Positions 39,398-49,206 are shown, counted from the first letter of the stretch. The stretch is 64,000 nucleotides of DNA from Chitinophagales bacterium (GCA_023957245.1 JAMLHJ010000010.1:58763-122762), one strand, 5' to 3'. Numbers and translations are program-made. Notes: generated from the letters alone by a model not told the origin.

Positions 39398-39488
39398 AAC
39401 TTATTAGACACCTATAATTCACCTTTGTTAAAAATCTTTTGCAGATTCTATACAAATTCCATTATTTTTAAGCTCTAATTAATACAGC

Positions 39489-40148
39489 ATGAAATTTTTT
39501 GTAGATACTGCCAATCTTGACCAAATCAGAGAGGCTTATGATTTAGGAATATTAGATGGAGTAACAACCAACCCATCGTTAATGGCAAAAGAAGGCATCG
39601 TTGGTCAGCAAAATATTTTAGACCATTATGTCAATATTTGTAATATCGTTGGTTCGGGAGATGTTAGCGCAGAGGTAATATCAACAGATTTTGAAGGGAT
39701 TATTCGTGAAGGTCAAATTTTATCTGAATTGCACAACAATATCGTTGTAAAAGTTCCCATGATAAAAGAAGGCGTAAAAGCTATCAAATATTTTTCTGAC
39801 AAAGGTATTAGAACCAATTGTACGTTAATATTCTCTCCAGGACAAGCTATATTGGCGGCAAAAGCAGGAGCGACATATATCAGTCCGTTTATTGGAAGAT
39901 TAGATGACATACATTTAGATGGAATCAATTTGATAGAGCAAATAGTACATATTTATGGTAACTATGCTTTTGAAACTGAAATTTTAGCAGCAAGTATTAG
40001 AAATCCATTACACATTGTGAAATGTGCTGAAGCAGGAGCTGATGTTGTTACTTGCCCATTGCCATCTATTTTGGGATTACTTAAACACCCTCTTACAGAT
40101 GCAGGATTAGCTCAATTTTTGGCTGACCATAAGAAAGCAAACGGATAA
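39489..40148 (+). CDS. fsa: Fructose-6-phosphate aldolase/small transaldolase (TalC type)
   Basis: A 219-residue class I aldolase with the family start MKFFVDTANLDQIREA, GVTTNPSLMAKEG, the Schiff-base lysine Lys88 in VVVKVPMIKEG, and SPFIGRLDD. Members of this small family act as transaldolases in the pentose phosphate pathway or cleave fructose-6-phosphate; sequence alone cannot separate the two. The length is normal. The gene stands alone. Confidence 0.9.
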   Translation: MKFFVDTANLDQIREAYDLGILDGVTTNPSLMAKEGIVGQQNILDHYVNICNIVGSGDVSAEVISTDFEGIIREGQILSELHNNIVVKVPMIKEGVKAIKYFSDKGIRTNCTLIFSPGQAILAAKAGATYISPFIGRLDDIHLDGINLIEQIVHIYGNYAFETEILAASIRNPLHIVKCAEAGADVVTCPLPSILGLLKHPLTDAGLAQFLADHKKANG

Positions 40149-40270
40149 AAATCTGGTTTCTATAATAAAATAGCAAAGACTCTACTATTGACTTATACGA
40201 AGAGTAGTATATTTCAATGGTAGATTCACATTTCAAATCTTAATTCATTTCAAAACAATTCTTACGAAGT

Positions 40271-41170
40271 ATGATGAAGCAATTGCCATTACTTGCAGCT
40301 CCGGGATGGAGTGACTACGAACTGTTAGATGTTGGAGGATTTGAAAAATTGGAAAGATTTGGAAAATATATAACAATACGACCAGAACCTCAAGCTATTT
40401 GGGATAAAACTCTTTCAGAAACAGAGTGGAAAAAACTGGCTCATGTCAAATTTATTGGCACTTCTAGTTCTTCAGGAATCTGGGAAAAATACAAAGATAT
40501 GCCTGACAATTGGGAGATTAAATGTCCAATTGGAAATTCAGAGCTACATTTCAATCTTGCCCTTACTCGCTTTAAACACGTTGGAATTTTCCCTGAGCAA
40601 TCAGTCAATTGGAAATTCATATACGACAAAGTAACAGCAATGAAATCTCACCAAGAGAGTGTTCCTGTTTTAAATTTGTTTGCATATACTGGAGGCGCAT
40701 CATTAGCTGCATGTGCTGCAGGAGCAGAAGTTTACCATGTGGACTCCATTAAACAAGTTGTCAGTTGGTCAAAGAGAAATATGGAATCAAGTTATCTCAA
40801 TGATATCAGATGGGTTGTTGAAGATGCTGTCAAATTTGTAAAAAGAGAAGTCAGAAGAGGAAAAAAATATAAAGGAATTATTTTAGACCCTCCAGCTTTT
40901 GGTCATGGCCCCAATGGTGAAAGTTGGAAACTAGAATCTATGATAAATGAGCTTGTCAAAGATGTTATTCAAATCTTAGATCCTACAGAACATTTTTTAG
41001 TAATGAACACTTACTCTTTGGGATTTTCAGCATTAATCATCCAAAATATCATTCAACAACATCTTCATTCACAAGGCATTAAAGATACTTCTGAAGAATA
41101 CGGAGAACTTTATATTCCTTCCAAATCAGGTTCAATATTACCTTTGGGAGTTTATGCTAGGCTAGGATAA
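40271..41170 (+). CDS. Class I SAM-dependent methyltransferase (RlmI/RlmK-like)
   Basis: A 299-residue protein. The N-terminal part (1-125) is beta-rich. The methyltransferase core has motif I VLNLFAYTGGASLAACAAGA (about 135-154), an acidic residue after strand 2 (VYHVDSIKQVV) and the D-P-P motif ILDPPAFGHGP. This motif set is close to COG1092-type rRNA cytosine methyltransferases, so rRNA modification is likely but not certain. Two successive ATGs (40271, 40274) are possible starts. Confidence 0.85.
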   Translation: MMKQLPLLAAPGWSDYELLDVGGFEKLERFGKYITIRPEPQAIWDKTLSETEWKKLAHVKFIGTSSSSGIWEKYKDMPDNWEIKCPIGNSELHFNLALTRFKHVGIFPEQSVNWKFIYDKVTAMKSHQESVPVLNLFAYTGGASLAACAAGAEVYHVDSIKQVVSWSKRNMESSYLNDIRWVVEDAVKFVKREVRRGKKYKGIILDPPAFGHGPNGESWKLESMINELVKDVIQILDPTEHFLVMNTYSLGFSALIIQNIIQQHLHSQGIKDTSEEYGELYIPSKSGSILPLGVYARLG

Positions 41171-41182
41171 TTCCCCTACAGC

Positions 41183-41614
41183 CTAATCAAGATTTTTTAT
41201 CATTTTGTAATGATTTAAAGTTACTTCTTTAAATACATCTCCTACTCTTTCGTAATCTAATTGGGTGTAAAATCTTACTGCACGTTCTCTTGCATGCAAT
41301 TCTATTTGAGTATATCCATGCTCCAATGCATATTCTTCAAAAAAAGCAATTAGCTCACTTCCTATACCTTGACCTCTATCCTTTTCTTTGACTGCAAGCT
41401 GACGCATTTTGACTGTCTTATCATCAATTTCTTTTAATACAACAACACCGACAACTTCACCTTCTTCAACAGCGACAAAATGGACTTGATTTTTTTCTTC
41501 TTCCAATTGTTCCGGTGTAAAAACCAAATTCCACGGTTTTAATAATACAAAATTTCTCAACGTCAAAGCTTGTTTATACAGCCCACCACCAAAAGAAGCA
41601 ATTTCAATTTTCAT
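41183..41614 (-). CDS. GNAT family N-acetyltransferase
   Basis: About 143 residues from ATG 41614 (MKIEIASFGGG). The acetyl-CoA-binding motif is VKEKDRGQGIGSELIAFFEE (R/Q-x-x-G-x-G/A), preceded by VKMRQLAV, and the late tyrosine is in AVRFYTQLDYERVG. The acceptor is unknown. A longer frame from a TTG at 41635 overlaps the -7 box at 41633-41640 and is rejected. Confidence 0.87.
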   Translation of the reverse strand: MKIEIASFGGGLYKQALTLRNFVLLKPWNLVFTPEQLEEEKNQVHFVAVEEGEVVGVVVLKEIDDKTVKMRQLAVKEKDRGQGIGSELIAFFEEYALEHGYTQIELHARERAVRFYTQLDYERVGDVFKEVTLNHYKMIKNLD

Positions 41615-41632
41615 CCTAATAAGATTAAAAAG

Positions 41633-41640
41633 CAAAGCTA
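41633..41640 (-). promoter_or_regulatory. -7 box of the GNAT gene
   Basis: Reads TAGCTTTG on the minus strand, 18 bp before ATG 41614, so it excludes the TTG at 41635 as a start. Confidence 0.5.
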
Positions 41641-41699
41641 TTATTTTTCTTCTTTCTTACTAAAAATATTCTGATGAATATCAAATCTGAGAGAATATT

Positions 41700-43442
41700 T
41701 TAGATAACCAATCTCACACCACCTAAATCTGATAAACGATGTGGAAACCTATTGCTAGGAGAAGCTATAAACATAAAGTTCTTAGGAATATTCCATGTAT
41801 GGCTCAATTTATCTATTATTTCTGGGCCAAAAACTCCTTTCACTTGAATATACTCAATTTTCAAATCAGGATATACTCTGCCTAATGCTTGCAAATCTCT
41901 TTCAAAATCATTATTCAACTCCTGTGTTTCGCTGAGTACAGTAACAATCTTCAAACGCTGAGTAATTTCATTCTCCAAAACATATTGAATCACTCTGTTT
42001 AATATCGCAATATTGTCACCTTTACTAAAGTAAACAAATGGCTGACGATTGAGTTTTCTCATTTCTTTCATAAGATGTAAACGACTGAATACAGCCAATT
42101 CACGAATCTTATCAAATAATGAATTCACATAAATCAGCAAATAATTGATTACGATTTTCCTACGAAGGAATAAATAAACCACCAAAAATGTCGGGATAAA
42201 ATATTGCAAAAACACTACTAAATACTCAGGATGTAACATAATATTGCCATATAATGCCACCAAAACGCCAACAATCCCTAAAACCACCATGATAGGCAAA
42301 GCATATTCTGGACGAGGCAATCTTGACCTTTTAATTTTCAACAGCATATTACCAAATCCAAAATATGCCATCACTGATAAAAATGAAATGGTATAAACGC
42401 CAGACAATGGACCAATCTTACCGGCAGTAATCAATAATATAGAAATACATAAAAGATAGAATAGAATCAAAATTCTAGGAGTACTTCCCTTTTTATTTTC
42501 TTTCAAAAGTCTTTGAGGCAAAATCCTATCTAAAGTCATACGTTTCATCAATCCATTTACACCTATAAATGAAGTAACAACCGCACCACTCAAAACAACA
42601 AAAGCATCAATTGAAATAATAGTAGCTAATAATGAGCCACCTGTTTTAGAAGCCATGTGAGAAAGAAAAGCAGATTGATGGTCAGCAGCATCTCCTAAAG
42701 GCATAACGGATACAGCTAGGATAGCAATCAGTGGATTGATGATTATCACCAAATACCACATATTTCGTAACGTTTTCGGAAAAACCCCAGCTTCTTGTTC
42801 TTCAACAAAATTAGCAGATGTCTCAAATCCGGTAACACCTAACATTGCAGTACTAAATCCTAAAAACAAAGCAGTCGCTAGACCACCTTTCAGAGGTGTC
42901 TTAAAGTTCATTTCAGCAATATGCAAACCATTGTGATACACAAAATAGATGGCACTTCCAATCAACACGACCAATGCAATAAGGTGGGTTAAAAAGATGA
43001 TAATAGAAACTAAAGAAGACTCTCTCAAACCACTAATAGTCAAAAATAAAAAAACTGTCAGCAATCCAACAGTTGCTATCACTACTGGAAAATAAGGGAA
43101 AACACTATGCAAATAATGCATAGCTTCTGATGCTGACAATACTGCTGTCGCCATATATGACAAGATAGTCAGACAAGCAGCTATTGAAGCATTGCCTTTG
43201 CTAGTTGTATTCAATAAAATATTGTATGCACCTCCGTTCAATGGCAAAGCACCCACTGCTTCACTATATATTTTGCGAAAAAAATACAATACAACACCAA
43301 CAATCAACAGTGAGACAAAAGCATATTGACCAGCATGTAAAATACATAAACCAGAAACATACAAACAAGAGGAGGTGATATCGTTGCCACATATTGCTGT
43401 AGCTTCAAGCTGATTCAGCTTTTTAGAATGGTTAGATTGCAT
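41700..43442 (-). CDS. APC superfamily amino-acid permease with C-terminal soluble domain
   Basis: A 580-residue transporter with about twelve transmembrane helices in the first ~430 residues. APC motifs include LPLNGGAYNILLNTTSKGNA and GVTGFETSANFVEEQE, the latter typical of helix 6 of amino-acid/polyamine permeases. The last ~150 residues are cytoplasmic and alternate beta and alpha (FVYFSKGDNIAILNRVIQYV, LKIVTVLSETQELN), like a universal-stress-protein fold, suggesting a regulatory domain. The substrate is unknown. Confidence 0.88.
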   Translation of the reverse strand: MQSNHSKKLNQLEATAICGNDITSSCLYVSGLCILHAGQYAFVSLLIVGVVLYFFRKIYSEAVGALPLNGGAYNILLNTTSKGNASIAACLTILSYMATAVLSASEAMHYLHSVFPYFPVVIATVGLLTVFLFLTISGLRESSLVSIIIFLTHLIALVVLIGSAIYFVYHNGLHIAEMNFKTPLKGGLATALFLGFSTAMLGVTGFETSANFVEEQEAGVFPKTLRNMWYLVIIINPLIAILAVSVMPLGDAADHQSAFLSHMASKTGGSLLATIISIDAFVVLSGAVVTSFIGVNGLMKRMTLDRILPQRLLKENKKGSTPRILILFYLLCISILLITAGKIGPLSGVYTISFLSVMAYFGFGNMLLKIKRSRLPRPEYALPIMVVLGIVGVLVALYGNIMLHPEYLVVFLQYFIPTFLVVYLFLRRKIVINYLLIYVNSLFDKIRELAVFSRLHLMKEMRKLNRQPFVYFSKGDNIAILNRVIQYVLENEITQRLKIVTVLSETQELNNDFERDLQALGRVYPDLKIEYIQVKGVFGPEIIDKLSHTWNIPKNFMFIASPSNRFPHRLSDLGGVRLVI

Positions 43443-43667
43443 ATATAATTACAAAATCAAAGCGAAATTTATCATGTAAAATGAATATGTTGTTGATAAA
43501 GAAACCGATTTTAACAAAATTTTTTATCAAAAGAATTGCATAAACAAATATTAAGTTCGAATCAAAAAACAACATTTCAAAAGAAATTCAGCATTTTTAA
43601 CCAATAAACAATCATAGTTCAGCATCTTTTTTAATATTTTAGGCTCGACATTTGTCTAAAATAAAGA

Positions 43668-44324
43668 ATGAAAAGAAACTTGTTGATTTTGGCATTTTTT
43701 GCTTTTATAAAAGCTTATGCCCAAGATACCACATTTCAAAAAATTACAATTCCAGACATTCAATTGTCTGACACTATTTTCAATGGCTACACTCTTGAAC
43801 CTGTAGAAGTTTTCAGTATTCCTTATCCCAAAAACTTAGGCTTATCTTCACGCGATAAATCTTATTTAAGAAAAGTCTATCCTTATGCTTTAAGAGTCTC
43901 TCATCTTGTCAGTCAGATAGATAGAGAACTCAGTGAAATTGATAGAAATAGGAAAAGGAAAAAATATATATCAGAAATGGAAAAGATGTTGAAAGACCAA
44001 TTCACAGATGATGTCAAAGATTTGACACGTATTCAAGGTCAGATGCTCACAAAATTGATTTATCGTGAAACAAATCGTACTGTTTTTGAATTAATAAAGA
44101 ACTATAAAAGTGGTTTTTCTGCTGGATGGTGGAATCTCTTGGGAAAATTTTACAGCCAAGATTTAAAATTGCACTACGAACCCAAAGGAAAAGATGCTGA
44201 TATAGAAAAGTATGTCAAATATTTGGATCAAGTCTATCAAAGAGATGGAATAAAAGAAGAAATCAATAATGAACAATTCAATCCACCAATACAAGATAAA
44301 AAGCGCAAAAGGCAAAGAAATTAA
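43668..44324 (+). CDS. DUF4294 exported protein
   Basis: A 218-residue protein with a signal peptide (1-18, …FIKAYAQ) and the DUF4294 core conserved in Bacteroidota (YLRKVYPYALRVSHLVSQID, GQMLTKLIYRET, GFSAGWWNLLGKFY). The function is unknown; it is probably periplasmic. The C-terminus is very basic (KKRKRQRN). Its last 56 bp overlap the start of the glutathione peroxidase gene in another frame, so it heads a tightly packed three-gene operon with gpx and bshB1. Confidence 0.85.
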   Translation: MKRNLLILAFFAFIKAYAQDTTFQKITIPDIQLSDTIFNGYTLEPVEVFSIPYPKNLGLSSRDKSYLRKVYPYALRVSHLVSQIDRELSEIDRNRKRKKYISEMEKMLKDQFTDDVKDLTRIQGQMLTKLIYRETNRTVFELIKNYKSGFSAGWWNLLGKFYSQDLKLHYEPKGKDADIEKYVKYLDQVYQRDGIKEEINNEQFNPPIQDKKRKRQRN

Positions 44325-44766
44325 TTTTGCAGACTACAAAGGCAAGGTATTACTGATAGTCAATACCGCAAGTAAATGTGGCTTCACTCCTCAATTTGCA
44401 GATTTAGAAAATCTTTATCTAAAATATAAAGACCAAGGATTGGTAGTCATTGGTATGCCTTCCAATGATTTTGCTGGGCAAGAGCCCAACTCAAGCGAAA
44501 AAGCCGAAGAATATTGTCAAATAAATTATGGTGTAAGTTTTCCAATTACAGAAAAGATACATGTCAAAAAGGGTTCACTACAACATGAAGTATTTCATTT
44601 TCTCAGCAACAAAAAAATAAATGGCAAAGTAAATATTGCTCCTCTCTGGAATTTTCAAAAATATCTAATAGATAAAAATGGACATGTAGTAGATTATTTC
44701 CTTACAGTAACTTCGCCACAATCCAATAAAATTGAAAACAGTATCAGAAAATTATTATCACAATGA
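44269..44766 (+). CDS. Glutathione peroxidase-like thiol peroxidase
   Basis: A 165-residue thioredoxin-fold peroxidase. The catalytic tetrad is visible: Cys37 in VNTASKCGFTPQ, Gln71 in NDFAGQEP, and Trp/Asn in APLWNFQKYL. It uses cysteine, not selenocysteine. Since Bacteroidota generally lack glutathione, it probably uses thioredoxin or bacillithiol, and bshB1 follows directly with a 4-bp overlap. The ATG at 44269 lies inside the DUF4294 gene. Confidence 0.92.
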   Translation: MNNSIHQYKIKSAKGKEINFADYKGKVLLIVNTASKCGFTPQFADLENLYLKYKDQGLVVIGMPSNDFAGQEPNSSEKAEEYCQINYGVSFPITEKIHVKKGSLQHEVFHFLSNKKINGKVNIAPLWNFQKYLIDKNGHVVDYFLTVTSPQSNKIENSIRKLLSQ

Positions 44767-45479
44767 AAGTCAATATATTAGCATTTGCAGCACATCCAGA
44801 TGATATAGAAATTTCTTGCGCTGGAACTATCTGCAAACAAATATCATTAGGAAATACGGTAGCAATTGTCGATTTAACGAGAGGAGAGTTAGGCACTAGA
44901 GGAACAGCAGAAACAAGAGATGAAGAAGCTCTTGCTTCATCAAAAATAATGGGTATTCACTACCGTGAAAATTTAAAATTCAGAGATGGATTTTTTACAC
45001 ATGATGAATCTCATACTTTGGAAATCATCAAAATGATTAGAAAATATCAACCAGATATTGTCCTTTGTAATTCGCCTAGTGATAGACATCCCGATCATGG
45101 AAGAGCTGGAAAACTAGTTGCCGAAGCATGCTTTTTAGCAGGATTGCCAAAAATAGAAACACAATATTCTGGAGTAAAACAGTCAGCTTGTCGCCCAAAG
45201 GCAGTGTATCATTATATTCAAGATTATTTTTTAAAGCCAGATTTTGTTGTGAATGTCAGCGGATTTGAAAAGCAAAAAATTGAAGCTATTCAAGCATTCA
45301 AGACACAATTTTATGACCCAGCATCTAGCGAACCTTCTACTCCAATTTCGAGAGAAGATTTTTTTGATTTTATACTTGGAAGGATGAAGGAAATGGGACG
45401 ACCTATTGGAGTAGATTATGCTGAAGGTTTTATTAGTAGTCGCTATATTGGCATCCAACAATTGAATGATTTGATATAA
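44763..45479 (+). CDS. bshB1: Bacillithiol biosynthesis deacetylase BshB1
   Basis: A 238-residue PIG-L/LmbE-family zinc hydrolase that deacetylates GlcNAc-malate in bacillithiol synthesis. The zinc site is visible: AHPDD at residues 10-14 and the later HPDHGRAG. BshB1-type features include LTRGELGTRGTAETRDEEA, FRDGFF, HYIQDYFLKPDFVV and the C-terminal GRPIGVDYAEGF. It overlaps the upstream peroxidase by 4 bp (ATGA), which argues for a shared thiol-redox role. bshA and bshC are not in the window. Confidence 0.93.
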   Translation: MKVNILAFAAHPDDIEISCAGTICKQISLGNTVAIVDLTRGELGTRGTAETRDEEALASSKIMGIHYRENLKFRDGFFTHDESHTLEIIKMIRKYQPDIVLCNSPSDRHPDHGRAGKLVAEACFLAGLPKIETQYSGVKQSACRPKAVYHYIQDYFLKPDFVVNVSGFEKQKIEAIQAFKTQFYDPASSEPSTPISREDFFDFILGRMKEMGRPIGVDYAEGFISSRYIGIQQLNDLI

Positions 45480-45638
45480 ATATTTTCACTGACGATATTT
45501 AGCTTGTCAATAGTATGTAAAGTTTAATGATAGAAATATCAGAATAATGTCAAAAACGCCAATTTTATATCTTAAAAATCGAAAGATTATTGAATAAACC
45601 CAATTAAAGTAAAATCTTTGCACATACAATAATTAAGT

Positions 45639-46136
45639 ATGCTTCTATATAAAGCGAGTGTTTTTATTCATATACTTTCTGCAATGTTTTGGATGGGCGG
45701 AATGTTATTTACAATATTTGTTATCGTTCCTAGCCTCAAACATCCACAATTAAACCCGAGTCGAGGCGATTTTTTCACTATCATGGGCAAATATTTCAGC
45801 AATATTAGCTGGGCACTTTTTATAATTTTATTGATTACAGGATATTACCAATTGACTTATCGAGGATACTCATGGGAAATATTAATCACATCGAAATTTT
45901 GGCATTCCCATTTCGGATTTATTTTAGCACACAAACTTATATATTTTGCATTAATGCTCATAGTAAGTGGCATCCACGATTTTTGGTTAGGCCCTAAGAC
46001 GGCTATGCTTATTCAACAACAACCTGATAGTGCTACTACTACCCGTTATAGAAAATTAACCAGAAGAATAGGTCAAGTCAATTTCATTTTTGGGCTATTG
46101 ATTGTTTATTATGCTCTTTCATTAGTTAGAGGATAA
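45639..46136 (+). CDS. CopD-like four-helix membrane protein
   Basis: A 165-residue integral membrane protein with four predicted helices. The first contains the histidine and tryptophan-rich HILSAMFWMGGMLFTIF typical of CopD/YebZ-like and related haem or copper membrane proteins. Further histidines lie in FWHSHFGFILAHKLIY and SGIHDFW. A role in copper or haem handling is possible but not shown. An imperfect -7 box AATCTTTG lies at 45613-45620, 18 bp before the ATG. Confidence 0.7.
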   Translation: MLLYKASVFIHILSAMFWMGGMLFTIFVIVPSLKHPQLNPSRGDFFTIMGKYFSNISWALFIILLITGYYQLTYRGYSWEILITSKFWHSHFGFILAHKLIYFALMLIVSGIHDFWLGPKTAMLIQQQPDSATTTRYRKLTRRIGQVNFIFGLLIVYYALSLVRG

Positions 46137-46293
46137 AAAATTAAGGCTGTTTTATAAAAAATCTAATGATTAGAAATTGACATTAATAATAAAATAATAC
46201 CAATAGAATAAAAGAAATCCACTATTGTGCATAAAAAACAAGAAAAAAAACATTCTTTTATTCAACAACATTTTTTATTTAAGAATTTAGGCT

Positions 46294-46301
46294 TATCTTT
46301 G
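46294..46301 (+). promoter_or_regulatory. -7 box of rpmE2
   Basis: TATCTTTG followed by CAC, 20 bp before the ATG at 46322. Confidence 0.6.
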
Positions 46302-46321
46302 CACTCTGAAATTAGACTGAA

Positions 46322-46570
46322 ATGAAAAAAGGAATCCACCCTGAAAGTTATAGAACCGTAGTTTTTAAAGATTATTCTTGTGACTATGTATTCTTAGGAA
46401 AATCATGTGCAAACACAACAGACACTATCGTTTTCGAAGATGGAAATGAATACCCTTTGGTAAAATTGGACGTTTCTAGTGAATCACATCCATTCTTTAC
46501 TGGTAAAGTGAAATTATTGGATACAGCAGGACGTATCGACAAATTCAACAAAAAATACAACAGAAAGTAA
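46322..46570 (+). CDS. rpmE2: 50S ribosomal protein L31, type B
   Basis: An 82-residue protein with the typical start MKKGIHPESYRTVVFKDYSC, then HPFFTGKVKLLDTAGRIDKF. It lacks the CxxC zinc pair of type A L31, so it is the zinc-independent B form usual in Bacteroidota. It is a component of the large subunit near the central protuberance. Single-gene unit with its own promoter and terminator. Confidence 0.96.
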   Translation: MKKGIHPESYRTVVFKDYSCDYVFLGKSCANTTDTIVFEDGNEYPLVKLDVSSESHPFFTGKVKLLDTAGRIDKFNKKYNRK

Positions 46571-46590
46571 TTTCTCGTTGATTGAAAATA

Positions 46591-46621
46591 AAAAATCCCG
46601 AATGACCTTCGGGATTTTTTT
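46591..46621. terminator. Bidirectional terminator between rpmE2 and the TPR kinase gene
   Basis: Stem AAAAATCCCGAA / TTCGGGATTTTT (46591-46602, 46608-46619) with a 5-nt loop and T-runs on both strands. It can serve both convergent genes. Confidence 0.9.
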
Positions 46622-46650
46622 TATGTTTATACTTACCAATATACTGTAAA

Positions 46651-48519
46651 TCAAGAAACAGATACTTTCAGACTAATTTCAGTTCCTTTCTCAATAACTG
46701 ATAAAATTGAAACCTTCCCTCCTATTTCATCAGCTCTTTTTTCCATATTAGAAAGCCCATTACCTCTATCAATCTTATTTAAATCAAAGCCTTTACCAAA
46801 ATCTTTGACAACAAGATGAAGCTGTGAACCTTTCTGATTGAATTGAATATTTATTATATCAGTATTACTATATTTTCTGGCATTATTAATCGCTTCTTTA
46901 AATACCATAATAATATTTCTTCTTTTATTAGGCAGTATCTTTACATCTTTCTTTTCAATATTAATATCGAAAATCAATTGTATTTCACTAGTACCAATGA
47001 TTTCAGTTGCGATTTTCCTTAAGTGATCTACTAATATTTCTATCGTATCATTGCTTGGATTGATAGACCAGACAATCTCTCTTATATTATTGGCAATTTT
47101 ATTGGTAAGATTAGAAACATGCAGCAAAGTCGCTTTGATATCTTTGCCTTGCTCGCTCTGTTTTATAGCCAAGTCACTAAATATCTTTATACTCGAAAGT
47201 GTAGAACCTATATCATCATGCAAATCACTAGCGATATCATTGCGCATTTTTTCAAGATGCACGATGCGTTCTATATGCTGCCTATTTTTAATTCTATTAA
47301 TAATCAGCACAGTAAAAGCTATTAAAAGAATCAAAATGCTCAAAATTACATACATTCTGATTTTGTATGATTTTGCAATGCTATCTTTCTTGGACAGTTC
47401 TAATTTATGATTAAGAGAGTCAACTTTGGCTTTTTGTTCAAACTCATATTGAATACTCATCTTTTGATTTTCAATACTGACAGATTCTTTATGGATACTA
47501 TCTTTGACGGCAAGTAAATGATTTAGATTTTGATAGGCTTCTTTATAATTACCAATTTTTGAATAATAAGAGCTAAAAAAGGAATAATGATTGAAAGTGT
47601 AGTATTCATAGTCAGAATTTTCCTTACACCTATTACATGGTTCTAAATATTCTTTTGCCTCTAATAAATGTCCAGACTTAACAAGAATATCACCCATTGA
47701 AGCTAACATTATGCAATAAGAATAATCTAGATAATTAGGCTTACCATACAATCGTACTGCATTTTTCCCATAATATAAAGCAGAGTCTAAGTTTTGCATA
47801 GAACCATAAGCTATCGATAAATTAGAAAGACTTGAAGCTTGAAGACTAGTAGCTCCTAATTCAGAGTGTAACTGAACAGCCTTCTTAAAATTATCAATCG
47901 CCAATTGATATTTTTGCAGTTCAGTATAAATAAGTCCAATATTATTATAAAGACTTGCAATGCCAGAACTATCATTCAATGTTTTTTTGATAGCTAAAGA
48001 TTTACCTGCATATTTTAATGCATTATCGTAGTCATTAATGTTTTGATAAGCAATGCTAATATTGGTATAAAGTGACCCTATAGAGCTTTTCTCATTATAT
48101 TTTATTGCCAATTTCAAACCATCGAACATTATGCCCAAAGCTGATTTGTAATCATTGAGATAAGTATAACAATATCCCATATTATAATAACATCTTATCT
48201 CTTTAACGTTGTTTATACCTTTGAATAAGTCAGCAGCTTTCTTAAACACATCAATAGCCTCTTGATATTTCGAATGATTGAAATAAATCACTCCTTTATC
48301 CAATAATAAATCGCCTTGTGAAGAAACTATTTTTTTCTCAACAGCAATTTTTTCAGCTTGATTGAATATATGCAGCGCAATATCAAAGTTTACATCCGCT
48401 GTATCCATAGCAAGCATGACCATCTCTTTTATGACGATAGAATCCTTCTCATTCGCTTTAGAAATAAAGAACAATGATATGCTAAAAGATAAAAGAATGA
48501 ATATTCTAAAATATTTCAT
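46651..48519 (-). CDS. TPR-containing sensor histidine kinase (HisKA_3 type)
   Basis: A 622-residue protein with a signal sequence (1-22) and six to eight tetratricopeptide repeats at about 35-340 in the periplasm (YNNIGLIYTELQKYQLAIDN, YTNISIAYQNINDYDNALKY). A transmembrane helix is near 390-410, followed by a HisKA_3 dimerisation domain with His434 in ASDLHDDIGSTLSSIK. The ATPase domain has FKEAINNARKYS and VKDFGKGFDL. It is the NarL/NreB-like kinase type that pairs with LuxR-HTH regulators; its partner gene lies 54 bp upstream. The periplasmic TPRs suggest it senses a protein partner. Confidence 0.92.
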   Translation of the reverse strand: MKYFRIFILLSFSISLFFISKANEKDSIVIKEMVMLAMDTADVNFDIALHIFNQAEKIAVEKKIVSSQGDLLLDKGVIYFNHSKYQEAIDVFKKAADLFKGINNVKEIRCYYNMGYCYTYLNDYKSALGIMFDGLKLAIKYNEKSSIGSLYTNISIAYQNINDYDNALKYAGKSLAIKKTLNDSSGIASLYNNIGLIYTELQKYQLAIDNFKKAVQLHSELGATSLQASSLSNLSIAYGSMQNLDSALYYGKNAVRLYGKPNYLDYSYCIMLASMGDILVKSGHLLEAKEYLEPCNRCKENSDYEYYTFNHYSFFSSYYSKIGNYKEAYQNLNHLLAVKDSIHKESVSIENQKMSIQYEFEQKAKVDSLNHKLELSKKDSIAKSYKIRMYVILSILILLIAFTVLIINRIKNRQHIERIVHLEKMRNDIASDLHDDIGSTLSSIKIFSDLAIKQSEQGKDIKATLLHVSNLTNKIANNIREIVWSINPSNDTIEILVDHLRKIATEIIGTSEIQLIFDINIEKKDVKILPNKRRNIIMVFKEAINNARKYSNTDIINIQFNQKGSQLHLVVKDFGKGFDLNKIDRGNGLSNMEKRADEIGGKVSILSVIEKGTEISLKVSVS

Positions 48520-48573
48520 ATAAATGAAAATAGCAATAAAATTTGAGTATCAATTAAAAACTAAGACACTTTT

Positions 48574-49206
48574 CTATAAAATATTTTCTTTCAAAGCTTT
48601 GCTTACTGCTTCGGCTTGAGAGTGTACATCAAGTTTTTCATAAATTCTTTTGATATGAGTAGATACTGTCCCCTCAGCTATTCCCAAAAGGTTAGCAACC
48701 ATTTTATAGCTATTGCCATCCGTCAATGATTGTAAAATTTCTTTTTCTCTATTTGTCAATTGATAATCTACCTTATTCCTATTATTTGAAATATGCTTTA
48801 AAACTAAAGAAGCCACTAAAGGAGACATTGGTGCTCCACCTTCTAAAGCTTCATGTATTGCACTTGAGAGCCTAGACGAAAGATCTTGTTTCAATATATA
48901 ACCTGTTGCTCCATTTTGTATGGCCTGTATAATATGCTTATTATCCTCAAACACGGTCAACATCACAACCGGAATATCTTTATTCACTTTTCGCACTCTT
49001 TTCAGACCTTCAATTCCATTGACTACAGGCATATCTATATCCATTAAAATCACATCTGGCTGAAACACAATTAAATGAGATTCAATGTCTTCGCAATTAT
49101 TGAAAGATGCCAAAAGTTTAAACTCCTCAGAGAACCCCAATAATGCCGAGAGGCTGAGGCGCAATTCATCATTATCCTCAAATAGTAAAACCTTTATTAT
49201 TTTCAT
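48574..49206 (-). CDS. NarL/LuxR-family response regulator
   Basis: A 210-residue regulator. The receiver domain (1-120) has phosphoacceptor Asp56 in DVILMDIDMPVVNG and the usual lysine in TGYILKQDL. The C-terminal LuxR-type helix-turn-helix (about 145-205) has LTNREKEILQSLTDG and TVSTHIKRIYEKLDVHSQ. It is transcribed with the TPR kinase and lies directly downstream of the surface-protein cluster in the same orientation, so it is the natural candidate to bind the dyad shared by that cluster's two promoters. That link is inference. Confidence 0.93.
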   Translation of the reverse strand: MKIIKVLLFEDNDELRLSLSALLGFSEEFKLLASFNNCEDIESHLIVFQPDVILMDIDMPVVNGIEGLKRVRKVNKDIPVVMLTVFEDNKHIIQAIQNGATGYILKQDLSSRLSSAIHEALEGGAPMSPLVASLVLKHISNNRNKVDYQLTNREKEILQSLTDGNSYKMVANLLGIAEGTVSTHIKRIYEKLDVHSQAEAVSKALKENIL

